A stretch of DNA of 64,000 bases, taken from Dermacentor variabilis (Eukaryota > Arthropoda > Arachnida > Ixodida > Ixodidae). Shown in pieces: positions 1 through 11,393 of this stretch. Under the pieces are notes generated by a model. It did no database searches, was not told the origin of the DNA, and saw only the letters and a program-made list of their open reading frames with translations. Positions within the stretch are counted from its first letter, which is position 1. Each line of letters begins with the position of its first letter. The stretch is taken from positions 33,811,615 to 33,875,614 of the forward strand of contig NC_134573.1 of the NCBI RefSeq assembly GCF_050947875.1, in the 5' to 3' direction. Both the position numbers and the translations under genes were made by a program.

Positions 1-197
1 TAATTCAACAAAATTTTATTGCGGAAGACGGATACCTTATGTAAGGGGAAATGCAGAAGTGAAGGGGGAAGGGAGTGATCCGATCGGGGAAAATGACGTT
101 GCGCATCGATGAAGGAACGTGCCGGCAGTCAACGGAATCAGGCGCAGAAAAGCAAGAAAACTAGAAAAAAGGCGAGGGATACTAACATACAATCAAA

Positions 198-515
198 TCA
201 GTAAGCGGTCGCTTCCAAAAATTGAAGCTCTGCAGCAAAAAGCGATACAGAGGGGGTGGTTACGCACTTGCTGCCATATTTCTGTATGTGAAACGCTTCC
301 AAACTGTCCCGCGCTGTCGCGTCGGCACTCTTCCAGAGAATCTTCGTATCTCCCAATCGAGCCTCGCAACCTCTGTATTCAGTTACGTGCGCGACCAAAT
401 GTGCGTAGTTGTCCTTTAAGCTACTTAAATTTCGGGTATGTTCCCCCAAGCGTTCATTAATGCAGCGGCCGGTTTGACCGCAGGTTTGGGCCAAACCAGC
501 AGCTCTTTTGGCTAG
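198..515 (-). pseudogene. Penelope-like element fragment, GIY-YIG endonuclease domain
   Basis: The - strand translation contains GQTGRCINERLGEHTRNLS, then a cysteine/histidine-poor linker, then a block ending SVSLFAAELQFLEA. Order and spacing match the C-terminal GIY-YIG nuclease of Penelope-like retroelements (GQTGRCxNxRxxEH ... RE-x-LEAFxIxK ... SxSLxxxE). Only the end of the nuclease is present, roughly 100 residues of a protein that is usually over 700, with no reverse transcriptase nearby, so this is a dead 5'-truncated copy. The family call rests on motif recall. Confidence 0.65.
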
Positions 516-1989
516 TAATAACAGCGTACCTTACAGTGTGAACTATGCTTGTCCAGCAAAGCGACAGCTTACGAACTGCGCGAGCATCCTAAGCCGTGGT
601 AGGTGCTTGATTAAAGACATCTTTGTTCTATACATCGCTTGGCCCAAGCATGCGGCATCAACGTTAATAGATCTATAAACGTTGTGCGGCGTGACTATGC
701 GAAGTCGTATTGCGGCGTTAGCCAGTTTTCTCTTTCTTTTTCGAGAAAGAGGATGATAATCGCTTTTTTTTTCCCCGTTGTGTTCGTTCCGTTCTCACAC
801 GTATTACGTAAATTTTGTCCTCAGAAATAGCCATCGCATTCATTTTATGCGATCCCTCTCGAATTTTATAGCTTTACAGGGCAAAAAGGCAACGCCGAAA
901 CACATAGCTTATATATGTATCATGCTCGTTCACCATCCGCAGTGATCGATGCGTTTAGCAGCGCCATCGGCTTCTTGCAAAAGGCTAGCGTAGACATATA
1001 TTGATTTCAAGGCTACCAGACTTGAAGCGCGTGAGAACGATGCCGGTTCATCACAAATATTTGATAGCGCCTGCCGCTTAGATGTTTGGTGATTGCCTTA
1101 GGTTGGCCACGCACACGAACATGCGCTCTTTTGTTTTAGTCCCTACGCCAAGGGATCAGATGTAGATCACATTTACCATTTCATGCTTGTTAATACAGAG
1201 ACGCCGGTTCCCTTCGCTGAATTAAAACCGATATACGCAAAAAGGTTCACAACGCATACACACACCGCGGCTGATAATGCGCGTCACATGTTCGCGCACC
1301 CAAAAGATATTTCCGCGTACTGTAGTTACCAATGCACCGAAGGGCTTTCCTGACGACCTTATATCAACGGACATTGCCTAACTTTCACAAAGTACGATCC
1401 AAAACATCTCGAAATCGTTCCGCAGCACGCGGCAGCAATACTTTCGAGCAGCGCACGCCGGATCGCACAAACCAGAGAGGAGGAAAGGCTCGCAGCGCGC
1501 CCTTTCCTCCTCGCCCGATGAAGAGGTCTATAGACCTTTGCACTGAGGCTTCCACGGGCGCCACCATATTTGGACTACTGGCGCCGCCTAGCGTCTGCTT
1601 GGCGGCGACGCCATACTGGACTGTCGTTGCTCAGCCTCAGCGCGCTGCTGTTGCTATCAACAAACAGATCTAAAAACGTTGGTTGCTATCTACGTCTGTG
1701 TATCTCCGTATCTTCGGCCTTCACAGAGTCGTCTTGCCACTTTCGTGCTATTCTCACCAGTGTCGAGAGGCATCGCCTACGCATCGAGACGGAAGCTTTC
1801 CTGCTGGCGGCGAACGTAGGACTGCACGCGACTGCCGGATGGCGCCGGGAAGCGTCAGCTCAGCGCTGCAGCTGCTTTCACCCATGATTCTCTATATCCT
1901 AAGTCTCCTCAGCGTCGTTTTCGACCTTTAGTGCAAGTATCACCAGTGTTAAGAGGTGTCGCTTTACGCATTACGGCGAATGCTTTCCT
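516..1989. other. No gene recognised
   Basis: About 1.5 kb with short open frames in both directions but no protein pattern I recognise, and no clear repeat structure. A short stretch near 639-690 looks faintly like the Penelope fragment on the left (AQACG-x4-NRSINV) but is too short to call. Confidence 0.5.
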
Positions 1990-2753
1990 GTTTTGAGCGT
2001 CCGTGGCTGCGAATCAGTCCGTGCGATTGCGGAAAGGCGTCGACGTCAGCCACTGTCGGCTTGCCGCCGTGAGCCGACATCGCATCAAACGGGCTCCTTC
2101 CCCGGCTTGCTCCTGTGGCCACGACGATGAGGATGTTCGCCATCTACTCCTCGAATGCCCCATATACGAGATACAAAGACAGCAGCTAGAACAAGAGCTA
2201 CACTTCATCGATCCTCACTGGCCTTTCTCACTCGCAAAATTGCTGGGCCCATGGCCATCGAAAATAGCACAGCGAAAAGCATTGAACGCAATTGAACATT
2301 TTTATGCAGACACAGGCGTCCTCAACAAATACTAGGCATTGCATTGAATAATCACACGAAGTCACTAAAACATTCTTCTATTATTTGTATTAGTGCTTGT
2401 ATATTACGTGTTATACATTTCTTGTAGTTGTGCATGAATTATTTTTGCACTGTAATTCTTCATCTGTTTATATGCTCATCGAAGTGTACATCATGGCCGT
2501 TTGTGTGTGTTTGTGACTGTCTACGAACTCATTGTGGTGCAACTTGCAATTGACTTTTAGACTGTGATGTTCATAGGCGTATAGGACTGTGCTGTGGCTT
2601 TCTCAGCCTATGAAGATTTTTTTTCATAATTTTTTTTCATTTTTCTACATTGTTTTTTTATATTGTTGTTTCTGCTATGAGAAAAGGAGTAGCCGTCACC
2701 ATTGTAAGGTGACTACGTCTCTTTCTTTTATTTTCATTTCAATAATATAAAGA
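1990..2753 (+). mobile_element. 3' end of a non-LTR retrotransposon (C-terminal zinc motif plus 3' UTR)
   Basis: The frame 2003-2335 encodes a tail of the type found after the reverse transcriptase of Jockey/R1/I-like LINEs: RHRIKRAPSPACSCGHDDED followed by VRHLLLECP, a C-x-C ... H-x4-C zinc motif. The stop at 2333-2335 is followed by about 400 bp of AT-rich 3' UTR with T tracts. The start shown is simply the first Met of the remnant; the element is truncated upstream, and no RT motifs precede it. Confidence 0.7.
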
Positions 2754-2861
2754 GACCCAACAAGGCCAAAACTTAATTGACCTTGTTGGTTCATATTTGC
2801 ATATTTATAGCCCATCTAAACATTAGGGGCTGACGATGGAGACACACACAGCGCATCTTAC

Positions 2862-3164
2862 CTACCTCACGTATCCGAGCTGAAGCATCGGCTCTGGATT
2901 ATCAGATGTCCGCTTCTCGTCGATAAAATTAATCGAGCAGACGCGCGATGACTCCGCAGGGAGGAATCCCTTACGATTTAGAGAGCTAATCCAGCGATGC
3001 TTCAGTACGGCGTCGCAAGGAAACCGATACAACAAGCACATGATGCAGCCGCAGTCCTCTTGCAGAACATTGTGCGTGCTGCACTGCACTTTTCTTGCTG
3101 CATTGCGCTTCTTCTGGCTGTTCGAACAACCGTACACAGCGCAGTGCTGCCCGGACGTTCGCAT
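2862..3164 (-). CDS. THAP-type zinc-finger exon, partial or decayed
   Basis: From the Met at 3164 the translation begins MRTSGQHCAVYGCSN, the C-x4-C start of a THAP DNA-binding domain. RFPCDAVLKHRWISSLNRKG contains the conserved Trp, and RVCSINF stands where THAP proteins have C-x2-H-F. The last ligand is therefore Asn instead of His, and the loop between the ligand pairs is longer than usual. Close to the end of the frame (about 2873) the - strand reads GATAC then GTGAGG, a good splice donor, which fits a first coding exon whose partners lie further left or outside the window. It could be a host THAP gene, a P-element-derived THAP or a pseudogene. The changed ligand and missing exons favour a non-functional copy, but one base can explain the Asn. 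Confidence 0.6.
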   Translation of the reverse strand: MRTSGQHCAVYGCSNSQKKRNAARKVQCSTHNVLQEDCGCIMCLLYRFPCDAVLKHRWISSLNRKGFLPAESSRVCSINFIDEKRTSDNPEPMLQLGYVR

Positions 3165-3940
3165 AGCCTGTGCTGATAAGCATAAAATCGCGAAAACGTC
3201 GTGCAGCCAATGCGGGAACTGCGCGCGTGACAGTCCAGCAAGAGATGGCAACTATGAGGCGCTAGCTACTCTCGCTACCGGGGGCCTGATATCCGTTTCC
3301 CACTCTCTGGTTCGAGGCTTCCGGTGCAAAGGTCTATAGGAAGGTGTCTTTTCTAAAGCCACGGCGGTGCTAAAATGAGGGCTACGCCACGGACGCATGC
3401 ATCGACAAGCGCATAGAACGCCCTGATGAATTCCTTGCGGCCAAACAAGCGGATTGAGATGCTTGGCGAGTTGCACTTTGGCGACCTCGAGAGTTTGAGC
3501 AGTTCCAATTAGTAGCGATTGTGCATGTTCGCAAAGTATTTGGCGCTTAGAAAAGTGTAGATCACTTTGAAATTTAGCGCAATGAAAAGAGATAAAGCGT
3601 AAATGAACAAAGCCACAAGAAAATCTGAATCCACAAGTACGAAGACAGAAAATTCCATGCACTTTCCACCACTCTCATGGTGGCTCAACAATCGCAGCGC
3701 CGGAGTTCTCTCTAGTAATTATTGTATGAAACTCTATGATCTATATTATCCGCTCTTCCTTTCTTTAACGCTTCCAGCCTAGTACTTTCCAGGTAACAAA
3801 CGGCATGCGTGCTATCAGCGCGACGTAGCATTATCGACAGGGAAGTATCGAGCGCACCGCTTTCAATAAAGAAAACGCCATCTAGGCGGATTACGATTAT
3901 TGTTGTGAGACGAAGATACGCGCCGAAAGGGGGAAATTCT
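3165..3940. other. No gene recognised
   Basis: Open frames on the - strand (longest about 136 codons, 3252-3662) show no recognised motif and no coding bias I can point to. No repeat was identified. Confidence 0.4.
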
Positions 3941-4600
3941 TTAAAGAGCCCCTCACCAGGTGCGGTCATTTCGAGCTGACAAACGCAGAGCATACATACA
4001 TTGCGCAATAGCAATCGTGTCTCGAAATTATTACATGGCTAGCGACGCGTAAAGACCAGAAATTTCAAGCCGAATGCTGTTTTCCCTTTTCCTCGCGACC
4101 GCCGCGCTCCAAGCCGGAGTATGACGTACACGTGCGCCTACATACACCTGTTTGCACTATGACGTCGCTCGTGGTGACGCGTGATGTCAAGAAATATTCA
4201 AAGTTACATCTATTTATTTGTGTGATATGTTGCTTGAAAAGAGGAATTAAAGCTTAGAAAAATAATAAAACACGTCGACCGATTGCGTGCATGCTTTTAT
4301 TTTACTTCGTACCGCAGCAAGGGAGATGTACTTCCGTTTCGTCTGCTTGTTCCCACGTCATGCAGTCGCGCGCGCAGACACTGAAACTATGTCTCATTTT
4401 CTACCGTGTTTCAGTGCGGTATCTTCCTCTGTGATACGCCTGTGTCTGCCTCAGTATGCGTGTAGCACTAAATTACACCACTAGTCAGCTGTCCTTGTGC
4501 ACAGCGCGTAAAATCATGCACTGTTGAAAGCGAGGCGATCACCACAGCTCGCGCGCGACGCCGTTAGCGGAATTGCGCCGCACCGGGAAAAAATAAACGA
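3941..4600 (+). mobile_element. MITE family A, 5' portion (starts TTTAAAGAGCCCCTCACC)
   Basis: The block starts with AAAGAGCCCCTCACCAGG and then matches 28237-28990 over several hundred bases (shared landmarks: CGCAGAGCA, TGACGTCGCTCGTGGTGAC, the TTGCTTGAA-AATAATAAAAC stretch, TTCTGCTTGTTCCCAC). The match fades near 4600. Part of the 3' half seems to reappear at 5440-5580. Non-coding; non-autonomous DNA transposon by inference. Confidence 0.6.
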
Positions 4601-4906
4601 AAAAATTACCGACGATTACGTTACTTCCTAATGCGAAATTTGAGCGCAGCAAATAAGCTGTTTCACCTTTTGGATAGATTGAGGCAAAGAAATCGAGCAA
4701 CACATGCATGCGCTATCACAGAATTTTTTTTTTATTTTTCACACGTATTCCTTTAACAAAGACTCCACTAACAGTTCTTGACAGTCATGAAGGAAGCTTT
4801 GTGGTCGGAGAAATAGACTGATATATGTTCGACTTGGTACACCAATGCTTGATTCTCAAAGACGAGATGTATACAAGTGCCTCGCGAGGTTGTCACAGCC
4901 GTGGGG
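4601..4906. other. Unassigned, short shared repeat
   Basis: The start (about 4605-4690) resembles 57885-57985 (shared CGACGATTACG, AATGCGAA, GCAGC, TGTTT), so it is part of another dispersed repeat. The rest is AT-rich and unassigned. Confidence 0.35.
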
Positions 4907-5110
4907 GAAGCAGAGGCTAAGCGCCGACGCCGAGAAGACCCTGCCGTTCGCGCCGCCGAAGCGGAGGCTCATTGCCGCCGTCGAGAGCAACCAGCAGTAA
5001 GCGAGGCTGAAGCAGAAGCTCATCGCCGCCGCCGAGAAGACCCTGCAGTTCGCGCCGCCGAAGCGGAGGCTCATCGCCGCCGTCGAGAGCAACCAGCAGT
5101 AAGCGGAAGC
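4907..5110 (+). repeat. 51-bp tandem repeat, four units, open in frame
   Basis: Four 17-codon units follow each other without a gap, alternating two types: EAEAxRRRREDPAVRAA and EAEAHxRRREQPAVSEA. Units 1 and 3 resemble each other more than units 2 and 4, giving a 102-bp higher-order period. The frame opens at 4877 and runs to 5185. The encoded Glu/Ala/Arg heptad-like pattern would form a charged helix. It may be coding repeat debris or a minisatellite; no flanking exon is evident. Confidence 0.8.
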
Positions 5111-5439
5111 GGAGGGGGTCGGCGTGTACACCCAGCGGCAAACGATGGGGGCAGAAGCGCGCGCAGCAAGCGGACAACACGATAAAGGGAGGAGGGAAGA
5201 GATAGCAGCGACTGACTGATGCCTTTGACTGATACTCTTTCTGCATGGCGGCGACGGTGTTCTATGCAGTCACGTTATCTTGACTCTCTAGCGGCGTCAG
5301 CGGCATCCAGCGGTATCAGTCGGTCGCTGCTAGCGCTGGGGGGATGAAAGGGGGGCGGAGCTGGTTACGAGGCCGACGACGACGCCGACGACGACGACGA
5401 CGCGAAACCCAGGAACGGACGCCAAAGAGCTGCGCTCTA
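5111..5439. other. No gene recognised; GACGAC-rich stretch
   Basis: Contains a short run of GAC/GCC triplets (about 5370-5402). Nothing else is recognised. Confidence 0.4.
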
Positions 5440-5580
5440 AAAAGAAAGAAGGTGGGGCCCGTGACGCATGCGTCACGCAATCCTTGAAGTCCGGTATGAG
5501 AGAACGCAGCGATGAAATTTCCCTTCGAAAGTGCACTGCGAATTTCGCTTGCTCAAGTTGCACTTTGAGCTAACGCACTG
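5440..5580 (+). mobile_element. MITE family A, internal fragment
   Basis: The stretch with TGACGCATGCGTCACGC, CCGGTATGAGAGAACGCAG aligns with 29050-29165 in the fuller copy of family A. Just upstream, GAGCTGCGCTCTAAAA is also shared with the family B edge at 58505-58520. Confidence 0.5.
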
Positions 5581-7337
5581 GCTCAAAGTGCACTTTAGTT
5601 GGTCCGTGTAACAGGGGTATTCACACAAATACAGGAAGCACTTCATCAGGTAGCCTCTTTTGTAGCATGAGTTGGAATGTAATATTTACACGGATGTCAC
5701 ACGGTACCCATTCGATTGCGATTGAGCGCGTTCGGGATCTATTCTGGCCTCTCATGCATGTTTGCTTGATAATTCTGGCACGTGTTCCCGTCGCACCGCC
5801 CGCCAACCTGGCTGATGTAAAGGCCGGCCTGCACTGGCGTTGTAGCGCCACTTCGCCAGCACGCAAAAATATCCGGAAGTGAATGAGATCGTCACTCGTT
5901 GTAATGACAGCAGGGTGTGTGCAACGGGACAAGGCGTGCAGTGCCTCCTTTTCCCGCCTCACACCCCTCCAGTCTTCTAACGTGCTGGTCATTTCTTTTT
6001 TGTTGGCTCATCATTGCTTAAATCTCAAACCACTTTCGCAGCAGGAAAGAGCGTTCGCCTCGAGCGGAACTAAAATGAACCGGTGACCATAGGAGAAAGT
6101 AGGACGCAATGGCTTACTCGGATGCCTTCCGCGCGAGTACATTAAAAACGCATCAGTAACTTATTGCACAACGTCTGCGTAACAGACTGGCAACCGAACA
6201 ATTTTCTCTTTCCTTTTCTTATGATACACGGCGCGACATTATGTTGAGCGGCAACTCGCGCTACCGTTTCAGTTCATGGTGCACGGAGGTGAAATGCGGA
6301 AAGCCGATCGCGTTGTGCGGTCGCTTTGTTTTGAGCGGCGCAACCGAAGCCGCTGTCCTGTATGCACACGCTTTCCTTCGCGGGACGAAATATTCGGGGT
6401 TGGGAGAATGGCTTTCGAAACACTTCGTGGAAGCGTTGGTACAAGCTAGCTACACTTTTTTTTTGACGTTGACATAAGCGTTTTTACTTTCATTTTGTTT
6501 AATGGTATATCATAGTTTACTTTCCGCTACTTGATCCTCTTTCCTCCTCTTCTCTCACTGCTGGCCACAGTTCAAGTGTCGCCAGAAGTAGCTAAACATA
6601 CAGTGGGCTCAGCAGTACTTTCTTTCCTTCGTAAAAACAACCGTTTACTACGTACAACCACTTTAAATACAAATATCAGTCTCCGGTACTAGTTATGCCT
6701 ATGGAGAGTATGTTTCGCGGCAAGATTCATTGTCGGTACAGCGCGTTTTGGGTTGGCACCTACGCGGCGAGGAAGGGTCTCAGAAAAGCTTACATGCACG
6801 ATTCGGCGATTAGAGGCTACGGGAATTGTACGTAATCGCTGGCAACGTTTATCGGTATGACGAGAACACTCGGATATTCCCGTTTAGATGCACGTTCGCA
6901 AAGTTAATGAGAATGAACTCAGTCTCGGATTCACCAATTGTGACGTCTGTCGCATTCCAGGTCTATAAAAGCTATACGAAAAACCTCGCACATTACTGCA
7001 TGTCATATTCACCGCTAACAAAGACGAAGACAGGGGAAGAGCTGACAAAATGACGACACCGGCGGTAACACTGATTACGCCAAACTCAAGTTCTTGTCGC
7101 ACATTATTCCTCTGTGTGTCTGCTAAGTTTCAAGTAAATGGAATGTCACATTTGTTTCCCTTGCTCAATAGTGGCTTCTGCATGTTACAGTATTTGTTTC
7201 AGCGCTATTCTCTAGGCAGAGAAGTCGCTATTGTTGTATCCAACCATAACCGCAGCCATAGTCGATGTTACCAAGCCCGGTCGCATGCAAACGCTTTGAT
7301 AAACCTGCTTATTGTGTTCGTTTGCGAAACAACCTCT
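5581..7337. other. No gene recognised
   Basis: About 1.75 kb with several open frames of 65-140 codons (for example 5621-5992 on -, 6241-6477 on +), none with a pattern I recognise. No terminal repeats were seen. Confidence 0.45.
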
Positions 7338-7461
<124 letters not shown>

Positions 7462-7499
7462 GTTAGCTTCAGCGGCCAAACATGTTCACTTCACATGAC

Positions 7500-8870
7500 A
7501 ACTACCAGCGCCCCTCAATCATCGGCATTAGGACCACTACATTTTTTTATTATTAATGACCTTCTTTCCGCTATTCAGAATTAATTCCTTCTATAAGCCC
7601 ATGACATCAATATTTAAAACCAAATTTATACTTTAGATGATTGTCGCTTCCTGCTGTTTCACCTGTTTTGCTTTTGTTCCTGAATGGTGCGAAGATAACG
7701 TCACCTTGAATGTTCCTAAGGCCACAGACATGACTCACACGCAAAACAGCGAGCATTTCTTTTTCTGATTCTGCAGATGCTCTACGATTCTGTGAGGTCC
7801 GTGAGAGCAATGGTCTCAGTGTTCCTTCTTTTTTCTTTTTTTTTTGACACAAGCTCACACTTTTCCGCTCATACTAAAGGCGTTGCATTCCTGGGTATGC
7901 ACTCTCATGGCCTCGTTTGCAGATTATCGATCACCCGCCGTGGTTGCTCAGTGGCTATGGTGTTGGGCTGCTGAGCACGAGGTCGCGGGATCGAATCCCG
8001 GCCACGGCGGCCGCATTTCGATGGGGGCGAAATGCGAAAACACCCGTGTGCTTAGATTTAGGTGCACGTTAAAGAACCCCAGGTGGTCGAAATTTCCGGA
8101 GTCCTCCACTACGGCGTGCCTCATAATCAGAAAGTGGTTTTGGCACGTAAAACCCCAAATATTATTATTATTATCGATCGAATTAAATTCCCGTACACCA
8201 TTCCGCCAGTCGTACACAATAATCTGTCTTCCTCAACCCGAACACGCGTCGGTCATCTGCAATGGCATTTCTAGATCCAGCAATGACATTACAAATCGGA
8301 TCCAGAACAAGTTTCTAAGAATATATAATCACTGCTTTGCTAACACGGACACTGGATCTTATTCCAGCACTGTTGTCGTCGCCCTCACTTCGCTGCCGAC
8401 ATAGTTGCGCTTAACTTCTGTCTCTTTTGAAACTCCTTCACGGTATCCTGTACATGCACTGACCTATTCAGTTGTATCATGTTTCCTATTCCGTGCAAGA
8501 TCACCAGGGAACATCGACCTTTCCATGTTCCTGCCTGTCATAACAAAACCTCAACCATCCACAGAATGCAGTCTTTATTACGCCTGTTTTTGTGATCTCG
8601 ACATTTTTCAGAACTCGCTGTCATTGTTTTTTTCCGAGCTTTGCGTTGTCGTATCATAGTTTCAGGCATTGTTCAATTGCCCTCCTCGTCCTTTTTCTTT
8701 TATATTCACCTTGCGTCTTGTATGTGGACTTTTTTAAACAATTGTTGTCTTTACTGATTGTTCTTTTTTTTTTCTTATATTCCCCAGCAGTTTCTTTTAC
8801 ACGTATGCGTGCGCAAGCACTCAGACAATATGGTTGTTCCTGGCAACGGTAAATATTTGATTGATTGAGA
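7500..8870 (+). mobile_element. Decayed CR1-like non-LTR retrotransposon, RT and C-terminal remnant
   Basis: At 7515-7590 the translation gives PQSSALGPLHFFIINDLLSA, a worn copy of the RT block QGSVLGPLLFLIYINDLP. After a SINE insertion, 8230-8330 gives EHASVICNGISRSS then IQNKFLRIYN, matching the LEYASVVWNP ... IQNKFLR region of CR1/Jockey-group LINEs. More decayed sequence reaches a TTGATTGATTGA-like end near 8870. Many stops and frame changes show an inactive copy. Confidence 0.65.
7934..8169 (+). mobile_element. tRNA-derived SINE, Ruka-like, with target-site duplication
   Basis: The head carries a pol III A box (TGGTTGCTCAGTGGCTATGG) and B box (GGGATCGAATCCC), followed by the conserved body (GGTGCACGTTAAAGAACCCC, AGAAAGTGGTTTTGGC) and an ATT-repeat tail. 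ATTATCGATC occurs directly on both sides (7923-7932 and 8170-8179), a 10-bp target-site duplication as left by LINE-driven insertion. It sits inside the CR1-like LINE and is younger. I recognise the body as the tick SINE named Ruka; the name is from memory. Confidence 0.9.
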
Positions 8871-9022
8871 CGTTCGTGTGAGAACGCAAAGTAGAGCCTC
8901 CTCAAATGCGCGAAAAATTCCTGAAATACTACGAGGGTAGATTTCCAGACTTATTATAATTGCACGGCCGGGTCAGACATACGAAGGTTATTGGACACTA
9001 AATTTGAATAATAAATTAAGCT

Positions 9023-9243
9023 ATGCCCGCCGCGGTGGTGTAGAGGCTTTGGCGTTGTGCTGGTAAGCACGAAGTCGCCGGAACGAATCGCGGCCGCGGC
9101 GGCCGCATTACCACGGAATAGAATGCCGGGCATTGGCTGCACGTTAAATAACTCCGGGTGGACAACATAATGCAGAGTCTTCCTTTACGACGGGCCTCAA
9201 AATCGTATCGTGGTGTTGGCCCTTAAAATACTACGTTTTTTTT
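9023..9243 (+). mobile_element. Ruka-like SINE, diverged copy with 12-bp duplication
   Basis: A-box-like GGTGGTGTAGAGGCTTTGG and B-box-like GGAACGAATCG lead into a worn SINE body. ATAAATTAAGCT is repeated exactly at 9011-9022 and 9244-9255. The copy is more diverged than the ones at 7934 and 14608. Confidence 0.85.
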
Positions 9244-9579
9244 ATAAATTAAGCTTTATTTGTAAAATACGTTTTTACAGTAGCAAAGCGGCAGCTACAT
9301 TTATGGGAGGCGCCTTGGTACGATACAGGAAAGACGCAAAAACGAAATACGAGATGCGACGCGATCTTGAAATTCTCGTGCCAGCTCGTCATGACGTCAC
9401 GCTGAGGCAGCGGCGCTCGGATTCCAGTGTAAACTTCAAGCGGCAAAGTTTGGTTTTAGCTTACTCCGCTAATAGCCAACCACTTTTTTTTCGCAAATGA
9501 ACGGAAATGGGAGTTCTTAAGGTATATAGAAAAAGGGGATGACAGTTGGGCGACGGCGAGTTGGCATGGCAACATTTAC

Positions 9580-9730
9580 TCGGTCTGTAGCGCTTTGTCC
9601 TAACTGCGGTTGTAAACCTTCCTTTGAGGACACAGAAGTCCTTGCAAGACACAAATGTAAAACTACACGCGAAATCATTGAGACATTTCATGTTAAAAGA
9701 TTAGAAGAGATTTCTGTGAGCCAAGCGTGA
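9580..9730 (+). pseudogene. Penelope-like element fragment, GIY-YIG C-terminus
   Basis: The translation LCPNCGCKPSFEDTEVLARH followed by KCKTTREIIETFHVKR matches the part of Penelope-like nucleases with 'tRExxEAYxIxK'. About 50 codons; no other part of the element is present. Confidence 0.5.
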
Positions 9731-9882
9731 TTATCGCTGTTAGAAAGAGAATTTTTGTATCTCCTGAGCAAGTTTGTCAATCGCAAATACTGCCTTTGCT
9801 TGAGTTATGACGGCTTCCCTACCTTATTATATGTTTAACTGATAGTCTTTAGGCCTTGTTTGCTTGCAACGGCTTTTGCAGT

Positions 9883-9907
9883 CACACACACACACACACA
9901 CACACAC

Positions 9908-9938
<31 letters not shown>
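9883..9938. repeat. Compound dinucleotide repeat (CA)n(TA)n
   Basis: About 12 CA units are followed, after one G, by about 15 TA units. Confidence 0.98.
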
Positions 9939-9941
<3 letters not shown>

Positions 9942-10262
9942 ATTCCGTTGAGAGTTGGCGCTAGTCCTGCTAGTCCTTCCTTCTCAACTTGACCCGGCTT
10001 GACTAATGCAGCTGAACTTGCTTTTTTTCTTCTTTAGTGTCCCTCTAACGAGGGACACAAGCGTTGATGCCGTGGAACCCTTGTCCACTGCTAAGTGCAG
10101 TGCCGGGTGTTCATCACAGTACATCCGGAGAAACGAAGCCACTGCCGCTGATGAGTCTGGTTCTAGCATATCGCGTTTGTTTCACGCGTGTCTTTCGCCT
10201 TACCAGTGCAGCAGCGAGTGAACTCTCATCGGCTGCGCGCTGTTTCTGCATGCGTGGTGCAG

Positions 10263-10370
10263 GGCTGGCCCGTGTACGTGGCGTACCGGGAGCTGTTCGT
10301 GCTGGTCCCGCCCCTGCTGGGCCTCAACGGAAACCTCGAGATGACTCTGGTTGCACGCATGAGCACGCAG
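10263..10370 (+). CDS. SLC41: SLC41 coding exon a (36 codons, phase 0 to 0)
   Basis: Acceptor GTGCAG, donor GTACGT. It encodes [20 protein letters not shown] then [16 protein letters not shown]. This is the most conserved block of the first MgtE repeat (family pattern ELFxLVPxLLGLKGNLEMTLxxRxST). The N-terminal part of the protein must come from exons upstream; none was found in 1-10262. Confidence 0.93.
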
Positions 10371-11377
10371 GTACGTCGCGCACCCGCGAGGCGCCGCTCG
10401 CGTTAATGTTTCGTGTTTTGGGTCAGAGGCAATTGGAGGAATGGTGGAAGAAAAGTGGGGAAACGACAAAAAACGGAGGCGTACAAATGCACAGTTCGCA
10501 ACAGGGGATCAGAAAATTTCGTTGTGGGAGTTCATAGTATTTTTCTTTCTTTTTGTCTTGTTTAAGCTAGATACGACATTATGCAGTATAATAACAAGAG
10601 CTTGGTGGCGCAACCCACCACCCCTTTCCAAAGGGACGCTCATAACATTCCTCCATCCACGCGGGTAATGTGGACGATGCGCTATGCAACTATGTTACGT
10701 GCGCCAGTATGGTGACAAGCAGTCAGTCATGGTCATCAGTCATCAAAGGAACAATTTCAGAATTGAGAACTCGCCATGTTATATTTATTTTTTTCATTAT
10801 ACAGACAGCCGTTGCTAGAACGTTATAGGCAGTCGCTAGTGATGGATTGATGCAACAATGAGCGTAGAACATAGGCCCTCGTAAAAGAAGCATTGAATGC
10901 TCCCCTTATTCAAATTGGCATTGATATGTTCCTTGTTATTACGAGGAAGTTGTTGGAAATGTACCTGGTTTCCTAGCAATGGGCTGTTTTCGATATATTA
11001 CATCAACTTATATATACGCAAGCACTGGAATACAAGAATAGTTTACTGCAACTTAGAAAAAAGTGTAACCATTACAGACAAAAACAATATTGACAAGTTA
11101 TGCGAAAACAATGAATGGCTGAAGCACATGCGCATGATACACAGGAATTGCGTGCACAGCATATTCAACGTACAAAAGCGCGTCAATCTGGCCTCACGCT
11201 TTACCGGTAATGCCACCTATTTAGTGTGAGTTAATGCTTGCATTTGCTGTGCACATATTTGTTTCAAGCTATAAAATATCTATGCATCAGGGCACGCGTC
11301 GAGTCAAGGTTCTGAGAGGAGGCTGCTTTTGTGGCTGCGTGACACCTCGTGCGGAAAGCACTCTTGCGTTTATATTA
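10371..11377. other. Intron a-b, left part: nothing recognised
   Basis: Intronic sequence with no repeat or exon that I can name. A 110-codon open frame at 10897-11229 shows no family pattern. Confidence 0.5.
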
Positions 11378-11393
11378 TGCTCTGTTCAGACTA

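Noticed and set aside
639..690. Third Penelope-like fragment (AQACG ... NRSINV)
   Set aside because: Too short, and the similarity to the fragment at 198-515 could be chance.
4856..5246. - strand Leu/Phe-rich frames over the 51-bp repeat
   Set aside because: Mirror translations of the repeat; hydrophobic look comes from complementing Glu/Arg codons.
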